DNA of 64,000 nt from Dryocosmus kuriphilus (taxonomy: Eukaryota; Arthropoda; Insecta; Hymenoptera; Cynipidae). The stretch lies in NCBI GenBank assembly GCA_038277395.1, contig CM076190.1, positions 236,684,618 through 236,748,617 of the forward strand. The letters run 5' to 3'. This document shows, piece after piece, positions 32,519 through 43,590 of the stretch. The translations under genes and the position numbers were made by a program. Position 1 is the first letter of the stretch. Each line of letters opens with the position of its first letter. The notes under the pieces are model-generated. The model saw only the letters and a list, made by a program, of their open reading frames with translations. It did not search any database and had not been told where the DNA came from.

Positions 32519-33412
32519 TCATGTCCTTAGCTCTTTTAGATCGTCCCCTACGTTTTTCTCCCATCTCTTTCTCGGTCTGCCTAGAGATTTACAAATTGGT
32601 TTCCCTCTTAAAACTTGTGCCACTGTTCTTTCGTTGCCCATTCGTGCTACATGTCCCGCCCATTTTAATTTACGCACTTTCATTACTCTATTAATATTTA
32701 CTGACACGTAGAGAGCATGCAGCTCATCATTATGCAGTTTTCTGCATTCACCACTCTCTTCGTTCCTTTTCGGGACATATATTTTTCTAAGTACTTTATT
32801 TTGGAATACTCTAAACCTGTTCCCCTCTTCTTTCATCAGCGCCCACGTTTCGGACCCGTACATGTCGACCGGCATTATTATCGTTTTGTAAATTCTTACT
32901 TTGATGTTTCTAGAGAGCGATCGAGATTTTAGTAACGTATTTGCATACTAACACCCACTGCCAACGCGCAGCCGTCTTTTGAGTTCCATTTTAATGTCCT
33001 TGACGCTAACTATGATATTTCCGAGGTACTTAAACTCAGTAACTATTTCAAGTTTCCTATTTCTGTCCATCAGATCCCCCTCTTCATTACTTCGTTCTGA
33101 TCTGTCGACGGTCAAATATTTTGTCTTCGATGCTTTAACTTCTAAACCTATTTCCTGGCCTTTTGTGATCAAGATTTTTGTATTTTTAGCTAGCATTCTC
33201 TGTCATACCCATGTAAGTCGAAATCATCCGCATATTCCATAACTTGTATTATCCCATTGAAGGTAGAAACGGGCGGATTTATTTGTAATTATCAGACCAC
33301 GTATTCTAAACATAAGTTTAAAACGATGCACGAAAGCAAATCGCCCTGTTTTAGTCTATCGCGATTCAAAAACTCTTCTGATAAACTTCCGTTTACGCGT
33401 ATTCTATACTGT
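32519..33412 (-). pseudogene. RTE-like reverse transcriptase C-terminal part
   Basis: The reading RLKQGDLLSC leads to MEYADDFDLHGYD (YADD polymerase motif, near 33230). After a stop it continues ILITKGQEIGLEVKASKTKY, KYLGNIIVS, then MYGSETWALMKEEG, LHNDELHALYVSVNINRV and LKWAGHVARMGNERT, all conserved in this LINE family. Several stops and a frame change make it inactive. The same C-terminal order is seen in copy 3 at 44.7-45.5 kb. Confidence 0.85.
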
Positions 33413-34490
33413 AAAAAGAAATTGTGGTAAATTTCCCATGCATGTATTGAAAGTAATTAACCCATACAAGCATGGGAATTTTACCATACCTCAGTATGGA
33501 AAAATTTCCGTACATGCATTTTAGTATTCTCATACAAGGATGGAAATTTTTCTATACCTCAGTATCGGAAAATTTCCATACATGGATGTGACTTTTCCCA
33601 TACATGGGTGGCATTTTTGGTATACCACGGTATCGAAAAATTTGCATACGTAGATCGGGATTTCCCAACACCCTGAATTTTTAGGAGGGGTAAATTAAAG
33701 GCAGAATTGAGATACACATATAAAATATAATTTGAAGTAAAATATAATGTACAAAGTAATATATAGTGCAACTTCTATAAGAATTTATCAATTGACAGCC
33801 AACCAAACTTGAGAAATAAAATCCGCTTCCATTCCTATGCGGTCCATCAATTTCTGGACTTGAGGATTTACCGTATAGATGTTCTTCTTACTCCTCCTTC
33901 TCTTGTGGCCCAACTTAGGGCTGATTTTTTGGAACACCTTGCAAAAATTAAAAAAAGAATGATTACGTTTGCAAATCATGTTACATTTACGTTCATCAAA
34001 GATTGACATTTATTGTGTACATAACGGATATATATGAAATTAACTTACCCCGTATTACAAGAATTTTGTTCCTCTTATTTCTTCCTCCTACTTTTACTCC
34101 AAAAGTACAGTTGCACTCACTTTTATTGTACTTGAAATGTCACTTTTCTTTCTGACACAAAACCAAAGGTTACATAAAATCACTGAAAATATTATGCATA
34201 AATCGTTTGACCCCATGACTACGTTCGACTCACTCTCTTCGTTCTGCTTCAATCACCATGGCTACAACACATGCGTGCATCACTCGGGTGCGCCTGCGAC
34301 AGCTGCGCTTTGGCGTTCCATACTTGTATGGGAGGTTTACCGTACAGATGTATGGGAATCTCGAAAGGTATTGAAAATCTTCGTACTACTACCGGAAAAT
34401 TTCCATTCTGGTATGGGATATTCAAAGTTATGGAAAAATTTCCATATTTTTGTATGGGAAATTTACGATTATTTCTTACAATGTAGTGCT
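33413..34490. mobile_element. DNA element inserted in LINE copy 2, with repetitive termini
   Basis: The LINE reading frame is interrupted between VRLIEVFLSGS and YRIRVNGSLSE. The insert ends share TGTAA...GAAAT...GTAAATTTCCCAT in inverse orientation. Each terminal region is built from units containing CCATACAAG and GGAAAATTTCC. The interior holds a minus-strand frame, after an acceptor-like TTTTTGCAAG, reading SPKLGHKRRRSKKNIYTVNP and ending VWLAVN at 33788. That could be part of its own protein; I do not recognise it. The target duplication is not certain (TA is possible). Confidence 0.6.
33459..33670. repeat. three 68-bp subterminal units within the DNA element
   Basis: CCCATACAAG-type starts occur at about 33464, 33532 and 33600. 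Each unit also contains an inverse GGAAAATTTCCATAC, so units can fold. Related words recur inverted at 34310-34470. Confidence 0.7.
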
Positions 34491-34974
34491 ACTGCCGCTT
34501 AAGAAAACTTCGATAAGTCTAACCTAATTTCTATCCACACCCAAGAAACCTAGAATCCAGCACATTCGTGGACTTATAATAGAGTCGTAAGCTTTTCCGA
34601 AATCGATAAATAGCTGATGTATTGCTTCATTAAATTCCCATTCCTTTTCAAAAAGTTGTCTGATTGAAAGCATTTGATCGCTTACCAATTTCGGCAGAAT
34701 CCACACTGGTATTCCGCAATGATTTCCTCAGTAAAAGGGGTTAGTCTACTTAAGATTGCATTGCACAGGATCGTATAGCACGAGCACACAAGTGAAATTC
34801 TCCGATAATTGTTAGATTTCGTTTTATCGGCTTTTTAAAAAAATGTGTGTAATAATAGAGGTATTCCATTTCTTCTAGTATGCGTTCAGTAGCTTATCGA
34901 AATAATTTTCCACTAATTTATTCTCTCTGTCGCACCGGTTACTCGATTGATATTTTCATATGGTATTTATTACT

Positions 34975-35880
34975 TAGTTATTATTCTAGAATTTTAAATA
35001 AGACCTTAGGTACTGATATTTGTTTGAGCGCTCACAGACTTATTTTTTAGGTGAATGTTTATAGAATCGCAGTTACTAATCAGTATAGTTGTCCAGCTCT
35101 TCTTTCGCATGGTGCAGGAAGTGTCACAATGCGCTTTATAGCCTGAGCGCCAGGGTTGTCCTTGGGAATATTCTGCCGTACTCTAAAATAAAGGAAAGCT
35201 TGATCGATTGATGTTTCTACGTAAAAAGGAATATGGCTTTCCAAATGTTTAAACAAAAATTTTTTCAACAATTTATTTTTATTTAAATCTGCGAATTTCG
35301 GTAGAACTGATTACGCAATTACATTCTACGCTATACTTACCTAGAGTCGATGTATAGGACTGTAGATTTATCCACCCAATTTCTTATTTTGAATAAATAA
35401 ATAAATAAATGCTATGTCTAATCTCAAGTCCAAGGGTGCTATGTATGGCTAAATTGCTTACAACTATGTTAATCATATAGATATAAGCATTTTCTTTTAT
35501 CAAATTCTCGTATCGCAATACCATTCTAACAATAAATCATAACAATGATAGTACAAAATAATTTTTTTCTACAACACACTGATACACTGGACCATTTTTT
35601 TGAATAACTTTTTTATAACATTTAATTAAATTTTCAAACAAAACTTGTTTGTTCCTTCTAACTACCTTTATTATTTCTAATCTATACCATCTTTAATTAG
35701 GTCACTTCTACAAACATGAAGATTCTTACTACTGAAATCGCCGGATCACAAAAGCAAATTAGAAAATCGGTTCTATTGGGCAGCTTAAAAATTTTATACT
35801 AAGCATTTTGAAAATAAAATACTCGAAATCCCTGAATTAAGGGTTGGAACACAATAATCAGAGTTGGTTGGTTAAAATCA
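34975..35880. other. AT-rich stretch without supported gene; (AATA)n at 35393-35412
   Basis: There is only a short tetranucleotide run and AT-rich sequence. I see no transposon termini, splice-flanked frames or repeats. Confidence 0.5.
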
Positions 35881-35899
35881 GAGTCATTTAAAAGAAAAA

Positions 35900-36190
35900 T
35901 TCCGTAGTAAAAAATTTGGAACCAGCGACCCTAATTAGCCCTGATTAGTGGCTCAATTATAACATAGGTCCCAACACTCCGAACTCTATTTTGTAAAATC
36001 GGGGTGCTAGCTTCGAATGAAGCCGGGCCCCTAGCTATTTGCAAAAAAAAAAATTGCCAAGCCCAAAATTTGGGACTTGCGTCCTTAACTAGCCCTAAAT
36101 AGGTCCTTAATTATGGCATAGGTTCTAAATAAATGTTGTAAAATGATTGTTCTAGCTTCAGAGACGTTGTAACTAGCTAAAGCCCAGGAA
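35900..36190. repeat. two tandem units of about 145 bp at the start of duplication copy B
   Basis: The phrase AACCTAGTTAGCTC in copy A (15.66 kb) corresponds to two units here, one with GACCCTAATTAGCCCTGATT and one with GTCCTTAACTAGCCCTAAAT. Each is followed by CAATTATAACATAGGT-like and TTTTGTAAAAT words. Confidence 0.7.
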
Positions 36191-36200
36191 TACTGTACAT

Positions 36201-39200
36201 TAGAGTGTATCGAAAATCCACTTTTTCATGTTTTAGATGGTGGGGTGTGCGGAAAAGTTGTGAGACCATGCCAAATGAAAGCACAAAAAGTTTCAGTCAA
36301 ATCGAATAATATTTACTATCCCCGCCGCGCCCTTGAAATTTTGAAATTTTCATGAAAACATGCAAATTTGTTCATTACTTTGCACGGCGACCCGAAAGGC
36401 GGTATGGTAATATTTGAGCTCGAGGGGTCATACAATGTGTCTCGACATACCATGAAAGCGATTATTCGAAGCGGGATTTTCATTTAAGCTCCAAAAATGA
36501 GGTAGAAAAATTGTGGAAAATGTGCAATTTTAGTGAATTGTAGCAAATACGGCATATACCTAGGTAAGCGCGCCAACGAGTTAGGGAATAATAAATAGTG
36601 CCGTGGAGATGAGGTGGGGGGTTATTGACTTCCCATTGAACCCCTGCGTCGCCGCATCCCAACCCCTTCACCGCTACTGCGTGTCAATCGCCAGCCGTCC
36701 CGTTCCTACACTAGCTTCGTTGTTTTGTCTGGCGCGTGCGACGTGCGTCTCATCTCGACTCGTTTTCAATTGTTCCTACTTGTTTTGCTTCATCGTTGAT
36801 TCCCAACACACCAGTCTATTTCTTCTAGATTTGGTTGAAGGTTTTCCCTAGTCTGTGGATTCTGGCCAGCATAATGACACCCACACGATCTTCCTTTACC
36901 TGCCCTATACTTGGCGCTCCACGGAGATTGCCGGAGAGTCAACTGCCGACGTTGAAGGATGTCCTTCTGGCCTGTTTTGAAGAAAAGTTCATTAACACGC
37001 ATGTGAAAAAACTTTCTCCTAAAGCCCCTTTTCTGAACGTAGCTAAGGTTGTTGCGACTCAAGTTTTGACCCTGTATGAAAAGATATCAATACCAGCTAC
37101 GGGCCAAAAAACAATCAGTGATAGAATTGTTTCTTTTCATAAAGAACACCAGAACCTCCTTAAGTCTTACCAGAATAAGTGTAGGAAATACAGTAGCGGG
37201 TTAAAAGGGGCCGTTATAAAATTTATTGAAAAATCTAATCTACTTTTCGCTGTGGCTTTTTGTAAATGCCCTATCGACCCAGCTAACCCGGAAGGAAGTA
37301 TCTGACACTGTCTTGATAAGTCAAAGGAAGTTCCGGCAATTAAAAAATTCTTTCTCTTAGACCAAAGGGCCTCACGACAGATGGTTATAGGCCAAGTCGA
37401 TAAAAAAGTAATTGCAGTCCTGAAAAAAAGGGACTCTAGAAAGTCCGCGGCGCTGCAACAAAAATCGGTAGATTTTGGTTCTGCTGGTCCATACAGCACC
37501 CCTGAAATACAGACAGAAAGTGAAACAGACTCTGGTTCGGACGAGGAGTTCAAAATTAAAATTAAAGGAATTAACCCAGGAACTTCACAAAATAGATCTG
37601 CACTGCTTAATACTGCTCTAGTAAGTGATAGGTATGGCTTGAGCTTCAGACAAACAGCTGCCATATCCTCAGGGATTTTTACAGATGTTGGTCTTATCAG
37701 TAACACAGATAACTCATTTGTGATAGATAAATCCAAAATTCAAAGAGTCTAAACAGTAGTTCGTTGTAGTCATCTGTCTCCTGCTGATGTCTTTACCAAA
37801 AACCCACTTCGCGGTCTTTACATTGACGGCCGTAAGGCTAAAACTAGTGTAAAAGTAAAAGAAGGGGCAAAATAATGCCGGCGCATTCACACCGAGGAAC
37901 AAATTTCACTTGTGCAAGAGCCAGGTTCGTCTTATATTGGCCACGTTACTCTAGCATCGGGCACAGCAATTGAAATTTCAAAATACATCCTCAACTTTTT
38001 AGATCAAAATGATACCAGACAATTTCTTATTGCTGTTAGTTGCGATGAAACTAACGTGAACACCGGACACAACGGTGGTGTAATTCGTTTGTTGGAAAAG
38101 GAACTAAAACATCAATTACAATGCATTTTTTGTCTCCTCCATTTTAATGAGTTGCCTCTTAGGCACCTTATGCAGTCTCTCGATGGTACCACCAGTGGTC
38201 CAACACTTTTTGTGGCACAATAGGCAACAGCTAGAGAAACGTGAAGGCCTACCTGTATGTAGCTTCAAAAAATCCGATATGGATTTGCCGGATGTAGATA
38301 TTGCAGAGCTGAGTAGGAATCAGAAGTACCTGTATGCTATTTCCATTGCCATTCAATTAGGAGTGTGTTCTGAGGATCTAGCCAGGCAACACCCCGGTCC
38401 TCTTGCACACTCAAGGTGGCTAACCGCAGCCAACAGGATACTTCGACTTTATGTAGCAACAGCCAGGTCATCCGCTAACCTGAAAGCTTTAGTTAGTTTT
38501 GCCTTGAAAATTTACGTTCTGTCATAGTTTGCTATCAAGGTCAAGCACTCGGTTATCGATCGCAGCAAGTTGCTTTTTGAAATAGTAGAGAGATCAAGGT
38601 ATTTGCCTAAGAAACACCGTGATGTTGTCGACCCGGTCATCAGCAATAATGCGTATTTTGCGCACCAAGAAAATGTTCTTCTGTCCATGTTGGCCAACGA
38701 AAGACAGGAAGTTAGAAAAATGGCAGCTCAAACAATTCTGTCACAGAGGCAGCAAGCTGCCGAAGGCGAGGGTGGAGACGCAGACCCACGCATTTCCCCC
38801 CCCCCCCCCCCCCCCCCAATTTTAAGTGGAACAGCAGACGAAGCAATTCAGTCGTGTGTTGAAGACTGTTCTAAGGTCATGACTTTGGTCGGAGACTTTC
38901 CTTGTCACACACTGGCTGTGGAAAGAAGGGTAAAACTTGTCAACCAAGCCGCAAAAAGCGTCTGTGGTGCAGAAGCACGTGACGGGTACATTAAGTACAC
39001 ACTTAGGTCAATAAAAATTATGCCTAAGTTTAATACAAAGAAAGATTTTGTCGCTGCATCAAGCGCGGACTCGGAATCTGACTCTTCGGAGTGAAAGAGT
39101 CCTCCCATTTATGGTTGGTCGGATGGGATGGGAGAGGGCTGAACCCGACGTGTGGCCACCTTCTCATGGTGGGTTCTGAGCCGTTTTTACCCACCGGAAA

Positions 39201-39675
39201 ACGGGCGAAGAGCTGCACACTCATTTTAAGGGGGGGGGGGGGGGGGGTCCCTAAACCCCCAGCCAACCTCCATCGCACTATTTCTTAGTCTCTATTTCGT
39301 TTCAGCGCTTACCTAGGTTTATGTAGTGTTTGCTACAATTCACTAAAATTGCACATCTTCCACCATTTTTCTACCTGGATTTCGGGGCTGAAATGAAAAT
39401 CCCGGTTCGAGCAATCTCTTTCATGGTATGTCGAGACACATTTTATGACCCCTCGAACTCAAATATTACCATACCAACCTTCGGGTCGCCGTTTAAAGCT
39501 AGGAGCAAATTTGCATGTTTTCATGAAAATTTCAAAATTTCAAGGGCGCTGCGGGGATAGTAAATATTATTCGATCGGACTGAAACTTTTTGTACTTTCA
39601 ATTGACATTGTGTCACAACTTTTCCGCACCCCCCATCATACAAAACATGAAAAAGTGGATTTTCGATACACTCCA
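36201..39675 (+). mobile_element. hAT-like DNA transposon with 400-bp inverted repeats
   Basis: CTGTACAT flanks both sides (36193-36200 and 39676-39683), an 8-bp duplication matching the nTnnnnAn hAT preference. The ends read TAGAGTG and TGGAGTG followed by TATCGAAAATCCACTTTTTC. Inverted repeats run about 405 bp (to ~36608, and from ~39263). Copy A of the segmental duplication has the uninterrupted site (AATACTGCAAATGCG). The interior codes for a broken transposase. The superfamily is inferred from target duplication and termini. Confidence 0.85.
36874..39094 (+). pseudogene. hAT-like transposase, about 740 codons, several breaks
   Basis: The ATG at 36874 opens MTPTRSSFTCPILGAPRRLP. In-frame stops fall at 37303, 37750 and 37873; a frame change near 38210 and a TAG at 38525 follow. 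Readable blocks include EVPAIKKFFLLDQRAS, LIAVSCDETNVNTGHNGGVI (a likely catalytic Asp region), CIFCLLHFNELPLRHLMQSL, DGTTSGPTLF, HPGPLAHSRWLTAANRILRL and an acidic Ser tail. A run of 20 C at 38798-38817 codes for seven prolines and may be a sequencing-sensitive tract. I recognise the style as an arthropod transposase but cannot name a specific family. The minus-strand frames here are shadows. Confidence 0.75.
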
Positions 39676-40687
39676 CTGTACATGCCTATTAAAACGTGCG
39701 GATAGCTTAAATTACACTATTTAGACTGAATATTTAAAGAATGATTACACAAAAGTTTAAATAAATACTGCTTGTTAAATTATGTATAAGAACTTTTATT
39801 TCATAAGATGAAAAAATATCCATGAAGACTACTACATATGCTTTTAAACGTTAACAAAGTTGAATAATTCGCATAGATCATTACATGAGTGATGAATATA
39901 TGTTTATAAAAAGATTTTTTCAATATTTATCAGTTTTCTAATATTAGGCGAATCTTTTTGCGGACGATTTAATACACCTCATTTCTGTTATAACTTTTCT
40001 AAGGCTTAAAATGCGCAAACATTCATTTTTTTGAGCTTAGAAGAAAGGCTGGGATATTAAGGCGGGTGCTCCCTTTCTATTTATTTTTCTGCAAAAGGAG
40101 TAAATTATTTATTATTAGTAGAAATTAAAATCTTTAACGTTTACAGTCTCTATAAATAATTAACCTCTTTTACAAAGATAACACCAGTTCTGCTATTCCA
40201 GCGTTCTAAGCTGCAAAAAATTCATACTTGTTCATTTCGAGGCCAAGAAAAGTTAAGACTAAAATACAATGTGCTTATATATTTTTTCGTCCTTAATTTT
40301 CCAATGAGCCGTTTTTTCATGAGTAAGGATTCCCCAGGACAGTTTCGTTCCAAACTAAGGTTAAAGAAACCTAAATTAAGATAAATATATATCTTATAGT
40401 AACTGAAGTTTCCAGGTTGCGCTTGCTGCATTTGTTTCGTCTAAACTTTCAGCAACTTGCGCAGCCACGCGGTCCAATCGATGAACCATCAAAAGTTCTA
40501 CAACGAAATTACTCTCTGTTTACATTTTTCACCGATACTGGGATTTTTACACGCCCTGCTGAAACTGAATTACATTATACGTCTTGTAAAGTTACAAGAT
40601 TATTGACATTTTACAAGAGCATTGTGATCTTATATTTTCTTTTAATTTACATTCTAGTGTAAATTTCCCATAAGAATCGCTGATATA

Positions 40688-42008
40688 CGAGCGCCTACCC
40701 AAAAGAAACCGAACTACTTTTGTACAAAGTTATTATTTTGATTTTTCTACAAAAAACATTTAATTTCCTTCAAAGTACTCTCCATTGGAGACAATACACT
40801 TATCTAATCTTTTATTCCATTGTTCGAAACATTTTCTAATTCCTCTTTTGTGATGCTTGACAGCGCCTCCGTCGTTTTTTCCTTCACTTCACCTACGTCC
40901 GCATAACGCTTTCCTTTCATTTCCCTTTTCATTCGGGGGAATAAAAAAAAGTCACAGGGGGCTAAATCGGGTGAATAGGGTGGGTGAGAAACAGTGGCCA
41001 TGCTATTTTTGGTCAAAAATCGACGCACAGAAAGAACTGTGTGAGCAGGGGCGTTGTCGTGGTGGAAAAACCAGTCCCCCGACTGCCACAAATCAGGCCT
41101 TTTCTGTCGTAAACTGTTGCGCAATCTTTTCAAGACTTCCAGGTAAAATGCCTGATTAACTGTCTGACCCGGTGGAACAAATTCTGAATATACGACTCCT
41201 CTCACATCAAAAAAACAAATGAGCATCGTCTTAATGTTTGACCTCACCTGAGGAGCTTTTTTAGGGCGAGGCGAATTTTGAGTCTTCCATTGACTTGACT
41301 GTTGCTTAGTTTCAGGATCGTATCTATAACACCACGATTCGTCACCTGTTATAACCTTGGAAAAAAAGTTTGGATCATTTTGGAATTCCTCCTTCAAAGC
41401 AGAGCATGCTTGCGCGCGGCCTTGTTTTTGCTCTGCAGTCAGCAGTCGAGGAACAAATTTTGCAGCCACCCTTCTCATCCCCAAATCTTCACTTAGAATT
41501 CTCTGTACTGAACTCCAACTCACGCCAGATTTCTCCACAACTTCTTCGATGGTCCTTTCTCGATCTTCCAGGATGATTTCACGAATTTTTTCAACATTTT
41601 CGTCGGTTCGGGCCGTCGAAGGACGTCCAGAGCGAGGTTGATCGTCAATTGACATTTCCCCACTTTTAAAACGAGAAAACCACTCGAACACTTGAGTTTT
41701 TCCCATAGCATCATCCTTGTAGGCCGACTTTAACATTTGAAGAGTTTCTGTGCCCGTTTTCCCGAGCAGGAAGCAAAACCTCACGTTGGCACGCTGATCA
41801 CAAAATCAACCATCACAAAAAACGACGAGCGCGCAAAGCAACAGTCACAAAAAAAATTACACACACCAAATGCAACCTTACACAGTGATAGCAGTTGGCA
41901 TACTAACTGGTGAAAAGTGCCTCTACACGCACCTACCGGCAAAACCCCGGTACTACAACAACTCCGCTCCCCACGACATCAGTTCGGTTTCTTTTGGGTA
42001 GGCCCTCG
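40688..42008 (-). mobile_element. nearly intact mariner, 1,321 bp
   Basis: Both ends contain GCCTACCCAAAAGAAACCGA preceded by CGAG and one variable base, giving inverted repeats of about 28 bp. TA flanks both sides (40686-40687, 42009-42010). Copy A of the segmental duplication shows the same site without the element (near 16780). It is a different family from the 2.7/47.2-kb pair and from the 61.6-kb element. Confidence 0.96.
40760..41813 (-). pseudogene. mariner transposase, intact core, two terminal frameshifts
   Basis: The central 326 codons are unbroken. They contain the paired helix-turn-helix region (TQVFEWFSRFKSGEMSIDD; VVEKSGVSWSSVQRIL), the WVPRL-type linker (here FVPRLL), and all three catalytic Asp residues: ITGDESWCY, HHDNAPAHT and SPDLAPCDFF, with 34 residues between the last two. 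At the N-terminus, an ATG at 41813 (MVDFVISV) is out of frame with the rest, consistent with loss of a few bases near 41790. At the C-terminus, one base is missing from an A run near 40828, so the frame ends as NNGIKD instead of continuing to a TAA at 40760. It is the best preserved transposase in the window. Confidence 0.93.
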
Positions 42009-42245
42009 TATTTATGCCCAAAGATTCTTAGTGGAATTTTGCACTTCTCTTCTGTATGTTCTGAAAATTATGTAAAGTTCCTTTAGAAATGAACAGAAAT
42101 ACTCAACAAACTGGTAAAGTTGCACTGATTTATAAAGGAACTTCTCTACAAGATGAATATAAATTTTCACACTATTTTTTACAGTGTACACAAAAAACAA
42201 AAATATATTTGTGTATATATTTTTCTTAACACGTGCAATTTTCAG

Positions 42246-42490
42246 AGGGTCTCGACCATCTCAACCCTCCAGTGAGAGTTCAGGACCATCCGAACAATCC
42301 GGTACTTCTCATATTCCTAATGGAAGCGAAATTTATATATGGGTCTCACCAAACCTTGCAATTTCTGGCGATGAAATATATCGTGACACTCGTCCAGCAG
42401 AAGGGAAAGGTCCATACAGATACGCTCTTGTGGAAACCGGGGCAGTCAATTTTTATTTCTTGGATTTTTACATTATGCTGGTGATAAGCA
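42246..42490 (+). CDS. candidate exon B: Ser/Pro-rich start, then unique sequence; cut by a MITE
   Basis: The acceptor tract TTTTTCTTAACACGTGCAATTTTCAG precedes 42246; a second AG two bases later would give a phase-1 start, as in exons A and C. The reading begins GSRPSQPSSESSGPSEQSG, then SEIYIWVSPNLAISGDEIY, and continues to FYIMLVIS at 42489. There the 1.5-kb MITE 42491-43998 begins. With the MITE and one CA removed, the same frame continues at 44001 for another 46 codons. I recognise no family. The composition switch and the continuity across the insertion are the main arguments that it was a real exon. It is now interrupted unless the insert is spliced out. Confidence 0.4.
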
Positions 42491-42643
42491 CACGCAAAAA
42501 ATGGTTTGGCTGTCCTAACTGAACTATGTTCGATCGGCACTAGTTCGGTCGCCTGAACCTGAAGAAGGTTTTTCGCAATCGAACTATTATGTGCACGGCG
42601 CATGCGCACTTTTGCACTGTATTGCACTGGATATTCAGATATA

Positions 42644-43590
42644 CGAGGCACGTCCAGAAAGTAAGTGTACTCAATTTATGTAGGCTTCAAAAAAAATGTA
42701 TTAAAACAAAAACATAGTTGGTTACACTTGCGCATATATAAGTTACTTTTCGACATAGTCACCATACCTCTCGATGCAAGTGGTGAGTCGCGGGATCAAT
42801 TTTTTGATGCCTGCCTCGAAGAAGTTTCCCGCCAGCTCTTTCGCCTACTTCTCCACCTCGTTCTTCACCTCATCGTCCGTTGAAAACTTGTTTCCTCCCA
42901 TGTGCACCTTCAGGGAAGTGAAGAGATGTAAATCTGAAGGGGCCAGGTTAGGGGAATACGGGGGGTGATTCAAATCCCATCAAAAAGAGTCCAGGAGTTG
43001 CTTCGTGGCGTTGGCCGTGTGAGGTTTGGCATTGTCAGCTGTTTTGGGACCCACCTCACAGACAATTTCCGATATCCGAGAGCTTCTGTGATTGTTTCGT
43101 GTAACAGGGATCTGAAGATTTGCGGAAAAATCGCAGAAAGGTCATCTACCGTCAATCTGCGATCGTCACGGACCGCAATCTCGATTTTTTCCACAAGTTT
43201 GTCATTCAAAATTGAAGGTCTTCCGGTCTTCTCATCATCATGCACGGAAGTACGGACATTTTTAAATTCGCGACACAAATTGAACACACTCGTACGAGTC
43301 ATAGCTCCATTACCGTAAACAGTTTTCACCTCATTACAAATCTCAACTGGAGCTTTTCCCTTCACAACCAGGTAGCGAATGACGGCGCGAATTTCGCACC
43401 TGGCGGGAGATACGATCGACATTTTTCGTGAGAGATGCTACTGCGTCAAGAGTTTTCAACACACTAACCTCGGATTCGTCTCGTTTTGAAGGTGAGAGGT
43501 CAGGCTACGCAACAGTGTTGCCGACATGTCGAAAAAGTATTCCCTACAGCTGTGAGAGTACCAGTACAAATACTTTCTGGACACACATAT
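42644..43590 (-). mobile_element. internally deleted mariner nested in the MITE, about 947 bp
   Basis: The left end reads CGAGGCACGTCCAGAAAGTA after a TA. The right end is a decayed inverse copy still containing TACTTTCTGGAC. Its length falls about 340 bp short of a full mariner because the middle of the transposase is missing. It is a fourth mariner family, inserted after the MITE. Confidence 0.85.
42743..43422 (-). pseudogene. mariner transposase with central deletion
   Basis: The N-terminal 100 residues are readable from MSIVSPARCEIRAVIRYLVV (43422), through helix-turn-helix sequence, to VRWVPKQLT. The next codons come from far downstream in a normal protein: the frame changes and continues NAKPHTANATKQLL, then HPPYSPNLAPSDLHLF and IPRLTTCIERYGDYVEK to a stop at 42743. 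The block holding the first two catalytic Asp residues is therefore deleted, and a stop interrupts EVEK-AKELAG. It resembles how short non-autonomous mariner derivatives arise. Confidence 0.85.

Larger units (their letters stand above)
32404..34970 (-). mobile_element. RTE-like LINE, copy 2, interrupted by a DNA element
   Basis: Its 3' tail is an ATAATAATAATG-type array at 32404-32430. Minus-strand coding runs from a short RT start (FEKEWEFNEAIHQLFIDFGK, 34640) to VRLIEVFLSGS at 34510, stops at the insertion 33413-34490, and resumes at 33412 with YRIRVNGSLSEEF. It lacks an internal segment that copy 1 has near 8600-8730. It also preserves the empty site of the 7844-8509 MITE. Confidence 0.82.
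35900..42115. repeat. segmental duplication, copy B, carrying two transposons
   Basis: Host-like segments 35900-36200, 39676-40687 and 42009-42115 are collinear with copy A at 15630-16890. The hAT-like element and the mariner fill the two gaps. Copy B ends about 130 bp before candidate exon B, while copy A has no equivalent exon after it. Confidence 0.8.

Noticed and set aside
37167..37736. 189-codon minus-strand frame
   Set aside because: Shadow of the hAT-like transposase, which has recognisable blocks on the plus strand.
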